Shown: positions 33,832 through 42,001 of the stretch, in pieces | How the letters are laid out: the number at the start of each line of letters is the position of its first letter | Position numbering within the stretch: position 1 is the first letter of the stretch | Source: CAVDRM01 sp963611355 | GTDB taxonomy: Bacteria; Bacillota; Clostridia; Christensenellales; Aristaeellaceae | Direction: 5' to 3' | DNA: 42,010 nt | Assembly: GCA_963611355.1 (NCBI GenBank) | Contig: CAVDRM010000018.1 | Span: forward strand, 1 to 42,010 | Position numbers and translations under genes: made by a program | The notes under the pieces: model-generated | What the model was told of the DNA's origin: nothing | Database searches by the model: none | The model's input: only the letters and a program-made list of their open reading frames with translations

Positions 33832-34795
33832 GCTGCGCTTTGACGGCGCTGTGCACCTTGGCGCCTCGGATTCATCCATGTCCCTGAGCAGCGCTTTGGA
33901 TCATTTCTGCGCAGACACGCTCTTTTCGGCTCTGTGCCACACAGCCAACGCCCTGTGGGGAAGCAGGGGAATCGAAGAAATATGCTCTCAGGTGCGCAGC
34001 GGCGCATTAAGGCTCAGTGACAGTATGCCTTGGCGGGAGAATGAAAGGGAAGACATCTATTATTATATTCCGAAGCCATGCGCTGTTTCCGAGGCAAGGC
34101 AGGAGCTCCCCGCTCAGCTTCGCAAGGCCATGAAGCGCTTGAATTGGCTTCCCGTGAATGATATGGAGGCTTTCGGCGCATCGCTGCGCGGAGAAAAGCT
34201 CTATATGCCGGACGCGGCGGCTTTTGGAATGACGGAGCAGCGCACCTGTGCTGCCGTGCAGGACGGTCAGGATACCCGCCCGTATCAGGTCGGCGCATAT
34301 CATTTCTTCCCAAACTGCGGCCTGTATTTTCTCTCCGCATGTGCTTCGGAATCAGTGCATGAGCGGCTATGCTGTCTGCTGAACGCGCTGGGCATCAGCG
34401 GTCTCGGCGGGAAGGTCAGTGCCGGATACGGCAAATTTCGGCTTGAGGATGTTCTTTATTTGAACGAGCCTTTTGATTTTCAGACGCACTGGCTGTATCA
34501 TGCATTGACGGAAAAAAATCCGAAGCATTATTTGCTGCTGACCTCTGCCCTGCCACAGGACAGCGAGCTGGAGCGCGCCTTGGACGGCGCTCAGTATCAG
34601 CTGATTCGCCGCGGCGGGTTTGTGCAGTCCGATACCTTCAGCGTATCGCCGCTGAAAAAGCAAACACAGTATTTTTTATCAGCCGGTGCAATGCTGAAGC
34701 AGCTCTTTTCGGGAGCTCTGTATCAGGTGGGTCAGGGCGGCAGTCATCCGGTCTACCGCTATGCCGTCCCGATGATGTTGGGGGTGTCCTTTTGA
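33812..34795 (+). CDS. csm4: Type III-A CRISPR protein Csm4
   Basis: A 327-residue RAMP of the Cas5 group that caps the 5' handle of the crRNA and contacts Cas10. Family features are the opening YLYKLRFDGAVHLGASDSS, the SSALDHFCADTLFSALCHTA helix, and the central glycine loop GISGLGGKVSAGYGKF. GCGGAG lies ahead of the ATG. It overlaps csm5 by 4 bases. Confidence 0.94.
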   Translation: MNYYLYKLRFDGAVHLGASDSSMSLSSALDHFCADTLFSALCHTANALWGSRGIEEICSQVRSGALRLSDSMPWRENEREDIYYYIPKPCAVSEARQELPAQLRKAMKRLNWLPVNDMEAFGASLRGEKLYMPDAAAFGMTEQRTCAAVQDGQDTRPYQVGAYHFFPNCGLYFLSACASESVHERLCCLLNALGISGLGGKVSAGYGKFRLEDVLYLNEPFDFQTHWLYHALTEKNPKHYLLLTSALPQDSELERALDGAQYQLIRRGGFVQSDTFSVSPLKKQTQYFLSAGAMLKQLFSGALYQVGQGGSHPVYRYAVPMMLGVSF

Positions 34796-35853
34796 TTGAG
34801 ATGGAGCATTTGCGGACCTATCGGCTGACGCTGACCGTGCGCGGGCTTTTGCATATCGGGAACGGACAGAAACTGCCGAAAAAGGAGTATTTGTTTGATG
34901 CCAGAACCGGTACGGTTTCATTTTTGGATGAGCAGTCATTTTTTGACCTTTTGATCCGTTTTCACTTAGCCGATGAATTTGAACGCTTCTGTCTGTCCAG
35001 GCAAACTGATTTGTATTCGTTTTTGCTTCGGGACTGCCGTCTGACCAATGAGCAGCTGAAGACAGCGATACGCTATCAGATCAAGGCAGGAGATGCGCTG
35101 GATGAAAATCATGCTCTGCGCGACATCAGCCGCTTTGTCCGAAATGGAAGCGGCAGCGCTTATGTGCCCGGCAGCAGCGTCAAGGGCGCGGTCAGAACAG
35201 CGCTTCTCTTTCAAAAAATGATGGCGGACGGCACGCAGAGCGGTCGAACGATGCAGTCCTTTTTCGAGGAAAACTATTTGCATACGCTGGCGCTGACGCC
35301 CAATGCCAAAAACGCAGTGAACAGTCTGATGCGCGGCATTCAGATTTCGGACAGCGAACCGATAGCCGATTCGCGCCTGACGCTCGCCTCCAAAACCGAT
35401 GGCTTTGTGGATGGCTCAACCAATCGGATCAATCTGTGCAGGGAATGCGTAATACCCGATACGCCGATTCATTTTCGGATGACACTGGATCGTTCGGTGC
35501 TTCAAAATGCGATAACGAGGGAATCTGTTTTAAAGGCGCTGGATGCTCTTGAGCAGTATTACCAAAGAAACTATCAGGTGCATTTTGACGCGCCGTTTAA
35601 TCTTGCGCCCGCTCCAAGCGGCCACATGATGCGCTTGGGCGGCGGCGCGGGCTTTTTGACAAAGAGCCTGGCTTATCCGTATCTGGGAAAGCAGAAGGGG
35701 CTTTCCTATACATCGAGCCAGCTTGCGCGTTTTTTCCGCGCACACCATCATGAAAATGATCCGCAGCTTGGCATTTCGCCGCGCACCATGCAATACGGCG
35801 CCTATCGCGGGAAATATTATGCGTTCGGTTTATGTGAGGTCAGCATTCAATGA
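34792..35853 (+). CDS. csm5: Type III-A CRISPR protein Csm5
   Basis: A 353-residue RAMP that caps the 3' end of the Csm complex and helps crRNA trimming. Features: RLTLTVRGLLHIGNGQKLPK at the N-terminus, PGSSVKGAVRTALLFQKM in the middle and the late RLGGGAGFLTKSLAYP loop. TTG at 34792 is chosen because it is close to TTGGGGGTG and overlaps the csm4 stop; ATG at 34801 is the alternative. The stop overlaps cas6 by 4 bases. Confidence 0.93.
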   Translation: MIEMEHLRTYRLTLTVRGLLHIGNGQKLPKKEYLFDARTGTVSFLDEQSFFDLLIRFHLADEFERFCLSRQTDLYSFLLRDCRLTNEQLKTAIRYQIKAGDALDENHALRDISRFVRNGSGSAYVPGSSVKGAVRTALLFQKMMADGTQSGRTMQSFFEENYLHTLALTPNAKNAVNSLMRGIQISDSEPIADSRLTLASKTDGFVDGSTNRINLCRECVIPDTPIHFRMTLDRSVLQNAITRESVLKALDALEQYYQRNYQVHFDAPFNLAPAPSGHMMRLGGGAGFLTKSLAYPYLGKQKGLSYTSSQLARFFRAHHHENDPQLGISPRTMQYGAYRGKYYAFGLCEVSIQ

Positions 35854-36647
35854 TTGTTCGGTATCGCTTTTTGCTGAAAAAAGAATCAGAGCCATATGAT
35901 GCATCGCTGGCCTATCCGCTGTATGCATGGCTGCTTTCTCGTGCGCCGTCCGAGAAGGGGGAAGAACTGCACCTTCAGGGCATCAAGCCAATCAGTCAGG
36001 CCATATGCCGCGGCGATACGCCGGATACGGTGTATTGGACTGTCAGCCTGCTGACAACGGAGACGGCGGAAATCTTCTGCCCCATTTTAGACAAGGCGGA
36101 TGCGGCGCCGCTTCATTGCCGAAACATATGCTTTGAGGGAAAAACGAAAGAGACAATCAAAGATGCGCATACGCTGCTGCACCGCTCCGAGGCGCTTCGG
36201 GGAAAAAATCGGTTTGCCATGCAAATCCTTTCGCCTGCATCGTTTAGGCAGGCGCAGCGCTATGTCATTTATCCGCAGGAGAGCCTGATATTGCAGTCTC
36301 TTGTTCAGCGGTGGGGGCTGTGCTTCCCAGAGCTTGCGCTGGATGACGCGGATGCCATGCGCGCCCTTGAGCAGGGAATCCACATTGCGGATTATCATTT
36401 ACGCACCCTTCGTTATTCGCTGAAGCACGCTCGCATTCCTTCCTTTCAGGGCAGGATCATATTGGAGGCGCATCTGCCTGTTCCTTTACTGGAAATGCTG
36501 AATGTGCTTTATTGCTTTGCGCCCTATGCCGGGATAGGCATCAAAACCGCCTTGGGCATGGGCGCGGTCGGGATCGAGATGGCAGAGAAAACCGCACCTG
36601 CATCCTGGCCGGGAACAATCGAACGGAGGCGAATACAGTGTCCATGA
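35850..36647 (+). CDS. cas6: CRISPR repeat endoribonuclease Cas6
   Basis: A 265-residue Cas6, the RNase that cuts the CRISPR repeat transcript to make crRNAs. The N-terminal half has a ferredoxin-like fold with H41 in EELHLQG as the likely catalytic histidine; the C-terminal glycine-rich loop is GIGIKTALGMGAVG. It is the last gene of the III-A set. Its stop overlaps the cas5c start region by 10 bases, which physically joins the III-A and I-C sets. Type I-C normally uses Cas5c for this cut, so two processing enzymes are encoded side by side. Confidence 0.92.
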   Translation: MIVRYRFLLKKESEPYDASLAYPLYAWLLSRAPSEKGEELHLQGIKPISQAICRGDTPDTVYWTVSLLTTETAEIFCPILDKADAAPLHCRNICFEGKTKETIKDAHTLLHRSEALRGKNRFAMQILSPASFRQAQRYVIYPQESLILQSLVQRWGLCFPELALDDADAMRALEQGIHIADYHLRTLRYSLKHARIPSFQGRIILEAHLPVPLLEMLNVLYCFAPYAGIGIKTALGMGAVGIEMAEKTAPASWPGTIERRRIQCP

Positions 36648-37282
36648 AAATCGAGGTCTGGGGAGACTATGCCTGTTTTTCCAGACCAGAAATGAAAACC
36701 GAGCGCGTGAGCTATGACGTCATGACCCCGTCGGCGGCCCGCGGCATCGTCGAGGCCGTTTACTGGCATCCGGGTCTGCGGTATCACATGGACCGAATCT
36801 TCCTGCTGAAGCCTATTCGGTTTACCAATGTCCGCCGCAACGAGGTGAAATCAACGCTCCTGTCCTCTGCTGCGCTGGCGGCTGCCAAGGGAGGCACGCC
36901 GCCTGTTTTATATACCTCGCAGGACATTCAGCAGCGCGCCGCCTTGATTTTGCGGGATGTGCATTATGTGATCGAATGTCACTTTACCATGACGGACAAG
37001 GCAAGCGCAAGCGACAACGCGGGAAAATTTCAGGATATTCTGCGCCGCCGGCTGCAAAAGGGGCAGTGCTATCACCAGCCTTGTTTCGGCTGCCGTGAAT
37101 TTCCGGCGTATTTTCGGGAGTGGACGGACAGGGAAATCCCCACGGTCGATGTAACGCAGGACCTGGGCTTCATGCTCTATGACATCGACTATTCCGACCC
37201 GCAGAACCTCATCCCGCAGTTTTTCCGTGCGAGGCTGGTCAACGGCGTGCTGGACTGCCGTGATGCGGAGGTGTTCACATGA
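36638..37282 (+). CDS. cas5c: Type I-C CRISPR protein Cas5c (Cas5d)
   Basis: A 214-residue Cas5 of type I-C, which in this subtype cuts the repeat RNA and holds the 5' handle. The N-terminus KIEVWGDYACFSRPEMKTER and the SYDVMTPSAARGIVEAVYWH motif are diagnostic. The conserved RRRLQKGQCYHQPCFGCREF lies in the C-terminal half. Start: GTG at 36638 is 8 bases from GGAGG; ATG at 36644, two codons on, is possible. It overlaps both cas6 and cas8c. Normally cas3 precedes this gene; here the III-A genes do. Confidence 0.95.
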   Translation: MSMKIEVWGDYACFSRPEMKTERVSYDVMTPSAARGIVEAVYWHPGLRYHMDRIFLLKPIRFTNVRRNEVKSTLLSSAALAAAKGGTPPVLYTSQDIQQRAALILRDVHYVIECHFTMTDKASASDNAGKFQDILRRRLQKGQCYHQPCFGCREFPAYFREWTDREIPTVDVTQDLGFMLYDIDYSDPQNLIPQFFRARLVNGVLDCRDAEVFT

Positions 37283-39045
37283 TTTTGCAGGCCCTGACCG
37301 CGTATTGTGAGGAATTGCGAAAGCAGGGCAGGCTTGCTTCGCCCGGCTGGGACAGCGGCTATAAGGTGAGCTATGAGCTTCGCCTGAACGATGCCGGGGA
37401 GCTTTTGCAGGCGGTGGATCTGCGCACCGTAAAGCAGGCGGGCAAAAAGCAGGCCGCTGTGCCGCGGGAAATTTCCGTTCCGGCACGGGAAAAGCGCACT
37501 GTCGGCATCGCCGCCAATTTTTTGAGCGACAATTCGACCTATCTGCTCGGCGCGGATGCAAAGGGCAAGCCGGAACGCGCCAGGCAGTGCTTTGAAGCGT
37601 GCGCAGCCCTTCATCACCGCCTTTTGGCCGGCGTGGATTCTCCCGCTGCCAAGGCCATCCTTGCCTTTTTTGACAGCTGGAGGCCGGAAGGGGCGGCCGA
37701 GCATCCGCAGATCTCGCCGAATTGGAAGGAGCTGACCGGCGCGGCCAACCTGATTTTCGGCTATGAAGCGCCGGACGGCAGGCATTATCTGGCCGTTGAT
37801 GATGCGGCCATCCGCTCGGCATGGGATGCGCATCAGGAGGCCGCCGCCGATGCGGGAGCCTGCATTCAGTGTCTTGTGACCGGCCGGCACGCGCCGCTTG
37901 CCCGCCTGCATCCGTCCGTCAAGGGTGTGATGGGCGCTCAAAGCTCCGGCGCGGCGCTCGTTTCCTTTAATGCCCCCGCTTTTTGCTCCTATAACCACGA
38001 CCAGGGGGAGAACGCGCCCGTCAGCGAGTACGCGGCCTCCGCCTATACCGCAGCGCTGAATTGGCTCGCTGCGGACCGTGACCACTGCAGGCGCATCGGC
38101 GATACGACCGTTGTCTGCTGGGCGGAGAACGCCGACCCGCTCTATCAGGACGCCATGAATATGTTCCTCTTCGGCGAACAGGAGGACAGCGGCCTCAGCG
38201 ATGCCGACGTCAGCCATGCGCTGAAGGCGCTGGCCGAGGGCAGGGACGTTTCCTTCCTGGACGGCCGCCTTGCCGCGGGGCAGCACTTTTATGTCTTGGG
38301 TTTGGCGCCCAACGCCGCCCGCCTGTCCGTGCGCTTCTTCCTTCGGGACACCTTCGGCGCGTTTGCCGAAAACCTTCGGCGCCACGCCGAAGCGCTGGAA
38401 ATCGTCCGTCCGGATTATGACCGGCGCATCAGCCTGCCCGTCTGGGCGCTGGCAAAGGAGACGGTTAACCCAAAAGAGCGCAATCCCTCGCCCGCGCCGC
38501 AGCTGGCGGGCGACCTGCTTCGCTCCGTCCTGACGGGGCAGCGCTATCCGGCCACGCTGCTGAACGGCGTCACCCTGCGCATCCGTGCGGAGCAGCAGGT
38601 CACACGCGGCCGCGCAGCCATCCTCAAGGCGTATTATTTGAGAAACGGAACGGACAATCAACCATTGAAGGAGGTCTTAACGGTGAAGCTCAACGAGGAA
38701 ACCCGCTACACGCCCTATATTCTCGGCCGGCTGTTTGAGGTGCTGGAGGAAATTCAGGAAAAGGCCAACCCCGGCATCAATACCACCATCCGCGAGCGCT
38801 ACTTTAACGCGGCCTGCGCGACCCCGGCCCTGGCCTTTCCGCCCCTCATCAACCTGACCCAAAAGCACCTGAACAAGCTGAACGGCAGCTATGAGGCCTA
38901 CTATAACAAGCAGCTCACGGAGCTTCTCGGACGCCTGGACGAGACCTATCCCGCGCATCTGACGCTGCAGGAGCAGGGAGCGTTCCAAATCGGCTACTAT
39001 CACCAGCAGCAAAAACGCTATACGAAGAAGAACGAGGAGGAATAA
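37279..39045 (+). CDS. cas8c: Type I-C CRISPR large subunit Cas8c
   Basis: A 588-residue Csd1-type large subunit, the protein that recognises the PAM and opens target DNA in type I-C Cascade. It begins MILQALTAYCEELRKQGRL and contains CIQCLVTGRHAPLARLHPSVKGV and SSGAALVSFNAPAFCSY, typical of the family. The C-terminal ~120 residues double as the small subunit Cas11c, made from an internal start at 38683. Overlaps cas5c by 4 bases; GGAGG is 7 bases ahead of the ATG. Base composition rises in GC across this gene compared with the csm genes. Confidence 0.95.
   Translation: MILQALTAYCEELRKQGRLASPGWDSGYKVSYELRLNDAGELLQAVDLRTVKQAGKKQAAVPREISVPAREKRTVGIAANFLSDNSTYLLGADAKGKPERARQCFEACAALHHRLLAGVDSPAAKAILAFFDSWRPEGAAEHPQISPNWKELTGAANLIFGYEAPDGRHYLAVDDAAIRSAWDAHQEAAADAGACIQCLVTGRHAPLARLHPSVKGVMGAQSSGAALVSFNAPAFCSYNHDQGENAPVSEYAASAYTAALNWLAADRDHCRRIGDTTVVCWAENADPLYQDAMNMFLFGEQEDSGLSDADVSHALKALAEGRDVSFLDGRLAAGQHFYVLGLAPNAARLSVRFFLRDTFGAFAENLRRHAEALEIVRPDYDRRISLPVWALAKETVNPKERNPSPAPQLAGDLLRSVLTGQRYPATLLNGVTLRIRAEQQVTRGRAAILKAYYLRNGTDNQPLKEVLTVKLNEETRYTPYILGRLFEVLEEIQEKANPGINTTIRERYFNAACATPALAFPPLINLTQKHLNKLNGSYEAYYNKQLTELLGRLDETYPAHLTLQEQGAFQIGYYHQQQKRYTKKNEEE
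38683..39045 (+). CDS. cas11c: Internal small subunit Cas11c within cas8c
   Basis: An in-frame internal gene of 120 residues at the 3' end of cas8c. AAGGAGGT (38668-38675) is followed seven bases later by a GTG codon in the cas8c frame (38683), giving MKLNEETRYTPYILGRLF as N-terminus. Type I-C systems are known to make their Cas11 small subunit this way from cas8c. The signal here is stronger than many true start sites in the window, so translation is very likely. The product is all-helical and lines the Cascade belly. Confidence 0.85.
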   Translation: MKLNEETRYTPYILGRLFEVLEEIQEKANPGINTTIRERYFNAACATPALAFPPLINLTQKHLNKLNGSYEAYYNKQLTELLGRLDETYPAHLTLQEQGAFQIGYYHQQQKRYTKKNEEE

Positions 39046-39048
39046 GCC

Positions 39049-39952
39049 ATGCGCAAGCCCATTCAAAACCGCTGCGATTTTGTCATGCTGTTCGATGTGG
39101 AAAACGGCAACCCAAACGGCAGCCCCGATGCGGGCAATATGCCCCGCGTTGACCCCGAAACGGGCTACGGCCTGGTGACGGACGTCTGCCTGAAGCGCAA
39201 AATCCGCAACTATGTGGACACCCTCAAGGAGGATGCGCCGGGCTATCGCATTTACATCAAGGAGGGCGTCCCGCTCAACCGCAGCGATTCGGAGGCCGTC
39301 CGCACCCTCGGCATTTCCGAAGACCTGAAGGCGGCGAAGAAGGCCGACCCCGATATCGACAGAAGGCTGCGCGACTATATGTGCGAAAACTACTTTGACA
39401 TCCGTGCCTTCGGCGCCGTCATGACGACCTTCGTCAAGGGCGCTCTGAACTGCGGTCAGGTGCGCGGACCTGTGCAGATAGGCTTTGCCCGCTCGGTGGA
39501 CCCCGTTGTTCCGCAGGAGGTCACCATCACCCGCGTGGCCATTACCACGGAGGCTGACGCGGAGAAGAAGGGCACGGAGATGGGGCGCAAGCACATCATA
39601 CCCTATGCCCTCTACCGTGCGGAGGGCTTTGTCTCCGCCAACCTCGCCCGCAAGTCCACCGGCTTTTCGGACGACGATTTGCACCTGCTCTGGCAGGCCA
39701 TCCTGAATATGTTCGAGAACGACCGCAGCGCCGCCCGCGGCAAGATGGCGATGCGGGAGCTTATCGTTTTCAAGCACGCTTCGGAGATGGGCAGCACNNN
39801 NNNNNNNGGGCAGCACCCCCGCTTACAAGCTGTTCGATGCCGTTTCCGTGACCCGCAATGACCCCGAAAAGCCCCCGCGCAGCTTTGGCGATTACACCGT
39901 CATCGTGTCCGATGCTTTGCCGGACGGCGTGAGCTTGGAAAGGATGTCCTGA
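39049..39952 (+). CDS. cas7c: Type I-C CRISPR backbone protein Cas7c (interrupted by an assembly gap)
   Basis: The Csd2-type backbone protein that coats the crRNA in type I-C Cascade. The N-terminus NRCDFVMLFDVENGNPNGSP and the central FDIRAFGAVMTTFVKGA are diagnostic. Ten N's at 39798-39807 break the frame, but GGGCAGCAC occurs on both sides (39789-39797, 39808-39816). Merging the two copies and dropping the N's removes 19 bases and gives one frame of 294 residues through GSTPAYKLFDAV to SLERMS and the stop at 39950-39952. This is the normal family length, so the gene is intact in the organism. GAGGAGG precedes the ATG; the stop overlaps the cas4 ATG by one base. Confidence 0.95.
39798..39807. 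other. Assembly gap (10 N) with duplicated flanks
   Basis: Ten unresolved bases joining two contigs. The 9 bases on the left end are repeated on the right end, so the contigs overlap and no sequence is missing. The true sequence is 19 bases shorter than shown here. Confidence 0.93.
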
Positions 39953-40626
39953 TGCTCCCCGAAGAGGATTTCCTGCCGATGTCCGGCATTCAGCATTTCT
40001 GCTTTTGCCGCCGTCAGTGGGCGCTGATACACCTGGAGCAGCAGTGGCAGGACAATCTGAGGACAACGGAGGGGCGCTTGGAGCATCGCCGCTGCCACGA
40101 TGCGGGCCAGACCGAGCGGCGGGGGGAGGTGCTGACGGTGCGCGGCATGCGCGTCGTCAGCCGCCGCCTCCGGCTGGCAGGCGCCTGCGACGCCGTGGAA
40201 TTTCACGCCTCCCCGCACGGCGTTCCCCTGCACAATGCCGAGGGGCTTTGGCTGCCGATGCCCGTTGAATACAAGCACGGCCACGTCAAGGAAACGGACG
40301 AGGACCGTCTCCAGCTCTGCGCGCAGGCGATGGCGCTGGAGGAGATGCTGGTGTGCGATGTGCCGCAGGGCGCGCTCTACTGCGAGGGAACGCATCGTCG
40401 GGAGTATGTCCCCCTGACGGGGGAGCTTCGGGAGAAAACGCAGGCGATGGCGGATGAAATGCTGCATTGCCTCAGGCGCGGCCATACGCCGAAGGTCAAG
40501 ACGGGCGCCTTCTGCAATGCCTGCTCCCTCAAGGAGCTATGCCTTCCCACGCTGTGCAGACGGGCGGATGCGGGGGCTTATCTGCGCGCCTGTCTGGACG
40601 CTGTGCGCGAGGAGGTGCGGGCATGA
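39952..40626 (+). CDS. cas4: CRISPR adaptation nuclease Cas4
   Basis: A 224-residue RecB-family nuclease that trims new spacer precursors and selects PAM-adjacent DNA together with Cas1-Cas2. Fe-S cluster cysteines are at the N-terminus (C17/C19 in HFCFCRRQW) and C-terminus (C188, C191, C197). The nuclease core shows the aspartate of LAGACDAVEF and the E-x-K of MPVEYKHGH. The ATG overlaps the cas7c stop and the stop overlaps the cas1 ATG, as usual in type I-C. Confidence 0.95.
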   Translation: MLPEEDFLPMSGIQHFCFCRRQWALIHLEQQWQDNLRTTEGRLEHRRCHDAGQTERRGEVLTVRGMRVVSRRLRLAGACDAVEFHASPHGVPLHNAEGLWLPMPVEYKHGHVKETDEDRLQLCAQAMALEEMLVCDVPQGALYCEGTHRREYVPLTGELREKTQAMADEMLHCLRRGHTPKVKTGAFCNACSLKELCLPTLCRRADAGAYLRACLDAVREEVRA

Positions 40627-41654
40627 GACAGCTCCTGAATGCGCTCTATGTGATGAGCGAGGATGCATACCTTTCCCTGGAGGGGGAGAATGTCGTCATC
40701 AGCCGTCAAAGGGAGGAGATGGGGCGCCTTCCCCTCCATACCTTGGAAGGCATCGTCTGCTTCAGCTATGCCGGCGCCAGTCCCGCCCTGATGGGCAAGT
40801 GTGCGCGGCTCGGCATCAATCTCAGCTTTTACACCCCTTACGGGCGCTTTCTGGCGCGGACAAACGGCGAGGAGCAGGGGAATGTCCTGCTCAGGCAGAC
40901 GCAGTACCGCATCGCCGACAGGCAGGCAGAAAGCTGCCGAATCGCACGGAATTTCATCCTCGCCAAGCTATACAACGCCCGCTGGGTGCTGGAACGCGCC
41001 ACGCGGGATCATCCGCAGCGCGTCCCGATGGAAAAGCTTAAAAAAGTCAGTGCGCAGCTTGCCGCAGCCCTGCCGCTCATCGAGGAATGCGAGGAGCTTG
41101 ACCGGCTGCGCGGCTTGGAGGGCGAGGCGGCGCAGCGGTACTTCGGCTGCTTCGATGACCTGATCCTGCAGCAGCATGAGGACTTTTTCTTTGCCGTGCG
41201 CAGCCGCCGTCCGCCGACGGACAACGTGAACGCCCTGCTGTCGTTTGCATATTCCCTGCTGGCCGGAGAATGCGCCGCCGCGCTGGAGGGCGTCGGGCTG
41301 GACCCGTATGCCGGCTTCATGCACGGCATAAGACCCGGACGGCGAAGCCTTGCCCTGGACCTGATGGAGGAGCTCCGCGCCGTGTATGCGGACCGCTTCG
41401 TGCTGACCTGCATCAACAGGCGCAGCCTCACCGCAAAGCATTTTGAAAAGCAGGAGAGCGGCGCCGTCCTGATGACGGACGAGGGACGGCGCGTCTTTCT
41501 CAAGCTCTGGCAGACGCAGAAGCAGGAGAAGATCACGCATCCGTTTCTGAAGGAAAGGCTCCCGTGGGGGCTTGTGCCGCATATTCAGGCGCTGCTTCTG
41601 GCGCGGACGCTGCGGGGAGACCTGGAGGTCTATCCGCCGTTTTTCTGGAAGTGA
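40623..41654 (+). CDS. cas1: CRISPR integrase Cas1 (type I-C)
   Basis: A 343-residue Cas1, the integrase that inserts new spacers into the array. The metal site is E166 in RGLEGEAAQRYF, H234 in GFMHG and D246 in LALDLMEELR; the helix NVNALLSFAYSLL is typical. The start at 40623 overlaps the cas4 stop (ATGA); open frame upstream lies inside cas4. It works with Cas2 (12 bases downstream) and Cas4. It is the only adaptation module in the window and could serve both effector types. Confidence 0.97.
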   Translation: MRQLLNALYVMSEDAYLSLEGENVVISRQREEMGRLPLHTLEGIVCFSYAGASPALMGKCARLGINLSFYTPYGRFLARTNGEEQGNVLLRQTQYRIADRQAESCRIARNFILAKLYNARWVLERATRDHPQRVPMEKLKKVSAQLAAALPLIEECEELDRLRGLEGEAAQRYFGCFDDLILQQHEDFFFAVRSRRPPTDNVNALLSFAYSLLAGECAAALEGVGLDPYAGFMHGIRPGRRSLALDLMEELRAVYADRFVLTCINRRSLTAKHFEKQESGAVLMTDEGRRVFLKLWQTQKQEKITHPFLKERLPWGLVPHIQALLLARTLRGDLEVYPPFFWK

Positions 41655-41666
41655 GGGGGACGGACA

Positions 41667-41957
41667 ATGCTGGTTTTGATAACGTATGACGTGAACACGG
41701 AGACCGCCGACGGGAAAAGGCGGCTGCGCCGCGTGGCGAAGACCTGTGTGGATCACGGGCAGCGGGTGCAGAATTCCGTGTTTGAATGTCTGGTGGACGC
41801 CGCCCAGCTTGCGCTGCTGCGCGCCAAGCTGACGGACATCATCGACCCCAGGCAGGACAGCCTGCGCTTCTACCGGCTCGGCAACCATTATCAGACCAAG
41901 GTGGAACATGTGGGGCTGAGCCCTGCCTATTCGCAGGACGATGTGCTGATTTTTTAG
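41667..41957 (+). CDS. cas2: CRISPR adaptation protein Cas2
   Basis: A 96-residue ferredoxin-fold protein that dimerises and bridges two Cas1 dimers for spacer integration. The N-terminus MLVLITYDVNTET carries the conserved D8, and the C-terminal part FYRLGNHYQTKVEHVG is typical of type I-C Cas2. GAGGGGGACGGACA precedes the ATG. It is the last gene before the expected array. Confidence 0.96.
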   Translation: MLVLITYDVNTETADGKRRLRRVAKTCVDHGQRVQNSVFECLVDAAQLALLRAKLTDIIDPRQDSLRFYRLGNHYQTKVEHVGLSPAYSQDDVLIF

Positions 41958-41960
41958 CCG

Positions 41961-42001
41961 GGCGGCGCTCTCAGGCCCTGCCTGCGGCAGGCCGCGCCGT
42001 C
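41961..42001. other. GC-rich two-tier hairpin after cas2
   Basis: An outer stem GGCGGCGC (41961-41968) against GCGCCGTC (41994-42001, one G-T pair) encloses an inner perfect hairpin CCTGCC-TGC-GGCAGG (41977-41991). No T tract follows in the window. It may lie in the array leader or be a weak terminator. No CRISPR repeat is visible before the window ends at 42010. Confidence 0.5.

Noticed and set aside
37189..38661. 490-codon minus-strand frame opposite cas5c and cas8c
   Set aside because: The plus strand carries clear cas genes; the antisense product shows no family features.
39049..39861. Cas7c as a truncated pseudogene
   Set aside because: The early stop depends on the arbitrary length of the N run and the duplicated 9 bases; collapsing them restores the frame.
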